DNA of 18,909 nt from contig DYKK01000025.1 of the NCBI GenBank assembly GCA_020722625.1, positions 1-18,909 of the forward strand, read 5' to 3'. The position numbers were made by a program, and so were the translations under genes. Numbering within the stretch: position 1 is the first letter of the stretch; each line of letters begins with the position of its first letter. Shown one piece after another: positions 15,931 through 18,909 of the stretch. Below the pieces are notes generated by a model. That model saw only the letters and a list, made by a program, of their open reading frames with translations. It was not told the DNA's origin and ran no database searches. The stretch is from Anaeromyxobacter dehalogenans. GTDB taxonomy: Bacteria > Myxococcota_A > UBA9042 > DTJE01.

Positions 15931-16437
15931 ATGAACCCGATGGTCCGACGGTGGTTCCGGGTCGCGGCCGCGGCGGGACTCGCCGGGGTCGCGTGGGGTG
16001 CCGCCTGTTCCAGGGCCGAGGTCCGGCAACCCGCTCCCCCCGCGGGCGAGACGGACTACCCGTCCGGATACGCGTCGTGGAAGAAGATCAATCCGGAGCC
16101 CATCGTGCGGGAGGGGGACAAGGTCGTCCGCAACCTGTTCGCGAATGAGGCGGCGTTGCACCGCGACGCGGCAGGCCGGTTCCCGGTGGGGGCGGTCCTC
16201 GTCAAGGAGGAGCGCTCCCTGGCTGCGGACCCGGCCGGGCGCCTGGTCCCGAGGGACGTGTTCCGCGTCTCGGTGATGTTCAAGGTGGGAAAGGGCCAGA
16301 TGGACGGATGGGCGTTCAAGGCCTTCGACCCGTCCACCGGTCAGGAGTTCCCGCGCGACCGCGTGGACCCGGACGGCTGCTACTTCTGCCACGCGGACGC
16401 GCGGGACAGCGACTACGTGTTCAGCGACGTCCGCTGA
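15931..16437 (+). CDS. Cytochrome P460-family c-type haem protein
   Basis: Exported monohaem protein. A signal-type N-terminus (RRW, then VAAAAGLAGVAWGAAC, Cys26) suggests secretion or a lipoprotein with an atypical lipobox. The mature part (about 40-168) ends with CYFCH (150-154), a c-type haem site, and the DYVFSDVR tail usual for cytochrome P460 proteins. Well-studied members oxidise hydroxylamine or bind nitric oxide and carry a Lys-haem cross-link; which Lys would serve here (for example in VSVMFKVGKGQMDGW) I cannot tell. The role in this organism is unknown. ATG 15931 is preferred; an in-frame GTG lies 12 bases upstream. It could share the rpsU transcript. It converges with the MerR gene, 24 bases away. 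Confidence 0.85.
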   Translation: MNPMVRRWFRVAAAAGLAGVAWGAACSRAEVRQPAPPAGETDYPSGYASWKKINPEPIVREGDKVVRNLFANEAALHRDAAGRFPVGAVLVKEERSLAADPAGRLVPRDVFRVSVMFKVGKGQMDGWAFKAFDPSTGQEFPRDRVDPDGCYFCHADARDSDYVFSDVR

Positions 16438-16446
16438 TCCCGATTC

Positions 16447-16461
16447 CCGCCCTTCCGGCGG
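16447..16461. terminator. Weak hairpin between convergent genes
   Basis: CCGCC (16447-16451) and GGCGG (16457-16461) pair around a 5-base loop in the 24-base gap between the cytochrome and MerR stop codons. There is no T-run on either strand, so termination activity is only suggested by its place. Confidence 0.3.
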
Positions 16462-17178
16462 TCATTCCTCCGAACCGTCCAGGCGCAGTTCCCGCACGGC
16501 CTGACGGATGCCCAGGCGCAGGGCGCCCAGCTCGGACCGGAGCCTCTGGAGTTCCCGCTCGGCCGCCCGGAGGCGCGCGGACTGCTCTTCGATGGTGCGG
16601 CGAGCATCGGCCAGTTCTTGCTCGCGCGCCTCGAGGGCGCGTCGGGTCGCTGCGACCTCGTGTTCGAGGGCGCGGGCGTCCGCGGTCGGCTCGCGCCCCC
16701 CGGAGGCGGCCCGGTCGGGGCCGGGCGGGTGGGCCGGACCGACCGGTCCGGCGGGCGCTTCGAGCGGGAGTTCCCCCTGATGGTGCGAGCCTTCCGGGTC
16801 CCTCGGTGGCGGCTCTTCGCGTGCCGGCACGAGCTCCCGTTCGATGGCGAACGGGTCTCCGTGATGGGTGACGAGGAGGTCGTGCAGCCGATCGCGCGTG
16901 TCCTGGATCGAAAGGCCGTAGTCACGTCTCAAGATCAGGATCACCTTGAGGATCTGCACGTCACGCTGGCGATAGACGTAGCGGTACGTCTCCCTCCTGG
17001 ACTTCGTCGCGACCCTCGTCGGGCGGATATGAGGCGAGAACCGTTTCTGGTAGAACCGGATGGCCGACGGGGTGATGTCCAGCCCCCTCGCCACCTCGCC
17101 AATCTTGAAGCCTTCACACCGGGGATCCAGGATCGGCCTGCGCCGCCCGCCCACGGATCGCCGCGCTGGGCCGTCCAT
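16462..17178 (-). CDS. MerR-family transcriptional regulator with a long C-terminal coiled coil
   Basis: The 238-residue protein has a MerR-type winged helix-turn-helix (about 24-100): FKIGEVARGLDITPSAIRFY, a wing rich in basic residues (RETYRYVYRQRD), then ILKVILILRRDYGLSIQDTRDRL. A Pro-rich, low-complexity linker (about 118-165) follows, then heptad-type Glu/Arg/Leu/Ala repeats (about 168-232) forming a probable dimerising coiled coil. No Cys-based metal site of MerR/CueR type is seen, so the ligand is unknown. ATG 17178 has a GGAGG site. It lies 43 bases after ihfA, an arrangement known from several proteobacterial genomes. Confidence 0.87.
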   Translation of the reverse strand: MDGPARRSVGGRRRPILDPRCEGFKIGEVARGLDITPSAIRFYQKRFSPHIRPTRVATKSRRETYRYVYRQRDVQILKVILILRRDYGLSIQDTRDRLHDLLVTHHGDPFAIERELVPAREEPPPRDPEGSHHQGELPLEAPAGPVGPAHPPGPDRAASGGREPTADARALEHEVAATRRALEAREQELADARRTIEEQSARLRAAERELQRLRSELGALRLGIRQAVRELRLDGSEE

Positions 17179-17221
17179 CGCTCCTCCCGGTTTGGATCAC
17201 CCCGTCCGGGGTCGCGACCCG

Positions 17222-17500
17222 TCACGGGTTGAGGGACGATTTCAGCACCTGACTGGGCTTGAACGTCAGCACCCGCCGCGCCGAGATCTCGAGGGTGGCC
17301 CCCGTCTTGGGGTTCCGCCCGCGGCGCTTGCGCTTCGCGCGCACCGAGAACGACCCGAAACTCGAGATCTTGACCTTCTCGCCCCGGGTGAGGGCCTCCT
17401 TGATCACGTCGAGGATCGTCTCGACGATCGCGGCGGCCTCCTTCTTGGAGAAGCCCCCGAGCCGCTCATAGACGCCCTCGATGATGTCGGACTTGGTCAT
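17222..17500 (-). CDS. ihfA: Integration host factor alpha-type HU/IHF protein
   Basis: DNA-bending nucleoid protein. The 92 residues are standard length. MTKSDIIEGVYERLGGFSKKEA and VKISSFGSFSVRAKRKRRGRNP are the family core; RNPKTG holds the intercalating Pro arm tip, and ISARRVLTFKPSQVLK is closer to IhfA than to HU. The gene follows rplT, the usual place of ihfA apart from the missing pheST. The ribosome site GGAGGAG overlaps a small CCTC/GAGG stem that may limit access. Confidence 0.9.
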   Translation of the reverse strand: MTKSDIIEGVYERLGGFSKKEAAAIVETILDVIKEALTRGEKVKISSFGSFSVRAKRKRRGRNPKTGATLEISARRVLTFKPSQVLKSSLNP

Positions 17501-17518
17501 GACCGCTCCTCCGAAGGA

Positions 17519-17541
17519 GGGAAGGACCGTCGTCCCTTCCC
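17519..17541 (-). repeat. Intercistronic hairpin between rplT and ihfA
   Basis: GGGAAGG (17519-17525) and CCTTCCC (17535-17541) are perfect 7-base complements around a 9-base loop, in the 70-base gap between rplT and ihfA. No T-run follows on the minus strand. It could reduce readthrough from the highly expressed ribosomal genes or protect their 3' end. Confidence 0.5.
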
Positions 17542-17570
17542 GTGTGTCGCGCTCCCCATCGGCCGAAGCC

Positions 17571-17936
17571 TCACGCCGGGCCCGGAGAGCCGGAAGCCAC
17601 CCCCTGGACGATCCGCGCGAACCCGGCCGGGTCGTGCACCGCGATGTCGGCCAGGACCTTCCGGTCCACGGCGGCCCCGGTCCGCGCGAGGGCGTGGATG
17701 AAGTCCGCGTACCGGGTCCCGTTCATCCGACAGGCCGCGTTGATCCGCGCGATCCACAGGCGCCGGAAGTTGCGCTTGTTCTGCCGGCGGTGGATGTAGG
17801 CGAACCGCAGGCTGCGGCGCACCTGCTCCTTCGCCTTCCGGATGGTGTTGCCCCGGCGCTCGCGGTAGCCCGACGACATCTTCAGCAGGCGGTTGCTGCG
17901 GTGCCTGCGCTTGAATCCGCGTCTGACTCGTGCCAT
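17571..17936 (-). CDS. rplT: 50S ribosomal protein L20
   Basis: Early-assembly 23S rRNA-binding protein; in several bacteria it also represses its own operon. The 121 residues are standard: MARVRRGFKRRHR start, then basic KMSSGYRERRGNTIRKAKEQV and RNFRRLWIARINAACRMNGTRY, the family signature. The start follows the rpmI stop by 12 bases with GGAGGAG upstream. No recognisable L20 operator is visible in the short infC-rpmI leader. Confidence 0.97.
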   Translation of the reverse strand: MARVRRGFKRRHRSNRLLKMSSGYRERRGNTIRKAKEQVRRSLRFAYIHRRQNKRNFRRLWIARINAACRMNGTRYADFIHALARTGAAVDRKVLADIAVHDPAGFARIVQGVASGSPGPA

Positions 17937-17948
17937 CTCGCTCCTCCG

Positions 17949-18146
17949 TCAAAGATTGGGCAGCAGGCGGGTCACGCGCTTGCGGTCCGCCGCGGCCACC
18001 TCGACCTCGGACCGCAGGCGCCGCCGCCTCTTGGGGTTCTTGTGGACGAGCAGGTGGCTCTTCGACGCCTTGTGCCGGCGGAGCCGTCCCGTCCCGGACA
18101 CCCCGAACCGCTTGGCCGCGGCCCTATTCGATTTGATCTTCGGCAT
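17949..18146 (-). CDS. rpmI: 50S ribosomal protein L35
   Basis: Small basic 50S protein. The 65 residues begin MPKIKSNRAAAKRF, with GRLRRHKASKSHLL in the middle, both characteristic of L35. The start has a strong GGAGGTGACC site. The first 23 bases overlap the end of infC in another frame, so translation may be coupled. Confidence 0.96.
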   Translation of the reverse strand: MPKIKSNRAAAKRFGVSGTGRLRRHKASKSHLLVHKNPKRRRRLRSEVEVAAADRKRVTRLLPNL

Positions 18147-18726
18147 GGTCACCTCCGTCGGAACGGCCCGCTCTCCCACCGCGCGTGGGCCCGCCGTCCG
18201 GTCTGCGCACCCCCTTCGAGGTCAGGTACATGGTCAGCACGCGGCCCTCCATCCGGGGCGGGCGCTCCAGAACGGCCGCGTCCATCATGTCCGCGGCGAC
18301 CTTTTCCATCGTTTGCAGCCCCAGCGCCGCGAACTGGATCTCACGCCCCTTGAAGAACATCATGAACTTGACCTTGTGGCCTGCATCGAGGAACTCGCGC
18401 GCCTGACGCATCTTGGTGGCCAGGTCGTGGTCATCTGTCTTGTACCGGATCTTCACTTCCTTCAACTGGACCGTGACCTGGCGCTTGCGCGCCTCGGCCA
18501 TGCGCTTCTTCCGCTGGTACTTGAACTTGCCGTAGTCCATGATCCGGCAGACCGGCGGACTGGCCTGGGGCGCGACCTCCACGAGGTCGAGCCCCGCCTC
18601 CTCGGCCATCTCGAGGGCCCTTCCGAGGAGGACGACCCCGACCTGAACCCCGTTGTTGTCAATGAGCCGGACCTCGCGCGCCCGGATCCGGTGATTGATC
18701 CTGACTTCCCTGTCCTCGCCGACCAC
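18124..18726 (-). CDS. infC: Translation initiation factor IF-3
   Basis: Binds the 30S subunit, prevents early 50S joining and checks start codons. As called from GTG 18726 it has 200 residues: the N-domain opens INHRIRAREVRLID, the signature CRIMDYGKFKYQ lies in the middle, and the C-domain has EVKIRYKTDDHDL and MMFFKGREIQF. No ATG exists between the tRNA and the conserved start. GTG 18726 has a badly spaced ribosome site (AAGG two bases away), whereas an in-frame ATC at 18699 has AGGGA seven bases upstream. The true start is therefore open. The C-terminus has an extra 30 or so residues rich in Gly/Arg/Asp that run into rpmI. It is transcribed behind tRNA-Val. Confidence 0.93.
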   Translation of the reverse strand: MVGEDREVRINHRIRAREVRLIDNNGVQVGVVLLGRALEMAEEAGLDLVEVAPQASPPVCRIMDYGKFKYQRKKRMAEARKRQVTVQLKEVKIRYKTDDHDLATKMRQAREFLDAGHKVKFMMFFKGREIQFAALGLQTMEKVAADMMDAAVLERPPRMEGRVLTMYLTSKGVRRPDGGPTRGGRAGRSDGGDHAEDQIE

Positions 18727-18773
18727 GTCCTTCTCGCGACTTCCGAAAGCGCCGCCGAAACGCGAACACCCCG

Positions 18774-18845
18774 TAGGCACGGGCGGGATTGAACCGCCGA
18801 CATCTACCGCGTCAAGGTAGCGCTCTCCCACTGAGCTACGTGCCT
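18774..18845 (-). tRNA. tRNA-Val (anticodon GAC)
   Basis: A full 72-base cloverleaf folds on the minus strand: acceptor AGGCACG with CGTGCCT (7 of 7 pairs), D stem GCTC/GAGC, anticodon stem CTACC/GGTAG around loop TTGACGC (anticodon GAC, reading GUC and GUU), T stem GGCGG/CCGCC around TTCAATC, and discriminator A. The CCA end is not encoded. It sits 47 bases upstream of GTG 18726 of infC, on the same strand. Confidence 0.96.
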
Positions 18846-18864
18846 GGCGCCAACGCCGGGACGG

Positions 18865-18892
18865 ATGATAGCCGGAAAACGAGTGTTGTCAA
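18865..18892 (-). promoter_or_regulatory. Strong promoter of the tRNA-Val-infC operon
   Basis: On the minus strand a perfect TTGACA (18887-18892) precedes TATCAT (18865-18870, 5 of 6) by 16 bases. Expected transcription start is about 18858, roughly 13 bases before the mature tRNA 5' end. No other good promoter is seen before infC, so tRNA and infC are probably one transcript. Confidence 0.82.
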
Positions 18893-18909
18893 GTCGGATT
18901 TGCACGTCC

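Noticed and set aside
18727..18773. Intrinsic terminator between tRNA-Val and infC
   Set aside because: No stable stem followed by a T-run on the minus strand; readthrough is more likely.

Overview
This is a GC-rich bacterial chromosome segment dominated by housekeeping genes packed with short gaps or overlaps. I see no insertion sequences, phage genes, CRISPR array or compositional island. The taxon cannot be fixed from sequence alone. The combination of an IhfA-type HU/IHF protein, a FYDLN-acid zinc-ribbon protein, ribosomal protein S21, many GTG/TTG starts and the infC-rpmI-rplT-ihfA-merR order suggests an uncultured relative of the former Deltaproteobacteria or a neighbouring GC-rich phylum. 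That assignment is an inference.

Layout. (1) 1-1574, minus: groEL, cut by the window edge, without groES upstream. (2) 1847-5334, plus: a compact run of a FYDLN-acid protein, a second zinc-ribbon protein, S-methyl-5'-thioadenosine phosphorylase, a PfkB-family kinase and phosphatidylserine decarboxylase. (3) 5213-5857, minus: a small exported protein of unknown function that overlaps the end of psd. (4) 6092-11777, plus: the elongasome cluster mreB-mreC-mreD-mrdA-rodA, behind an extended -10 promoter and a long leader with a perfect 10-bp hairpin. (5) 11746-14307, minus: HEAT-repeat exported protein, HAMP membrane protein and ribF. (6) 14501-16437, plus: an AI-2E/PerM-type membrane protein, rpsU behind its own strong promoter, and a cytochrome P460-family protein. 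(7) 16462-18892, minus: a strong promoter, tRNA-Val(GAC), infC, rpmI, rplT, ihfA and a MerR-type regulator; pheS and pheT, often found between rplT and ihfA, are absent.

How the genes work together. The central cluster encodes the cell-elongation machine: MreB filament, MreC/MreD membrane scaffold, RodA glycosyltransferase and PBP2 transpeptidase. The right-hand operon couples a tRNA, initiation factor 3 and two 50S proteins to a nucleoid protein. The left run joins methionine/purine salvage to phospholipid synthesis.

Most unusual points. PBP2 has an extra zinc-knuckle-like insert in its non-catalytic domain, and its partner RodA has an atypical external loop. infC appears to lack an ATG start and may use ATC. 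The rpsU promoter has its -35 on the upstream stop codon and a 12-bp palindrome over its -10. Two small uncharacterised zinc-ribbon genes sit before mtnP. I found no clearly new multi-gene system; the PBP2/RodA variation is the best lead.
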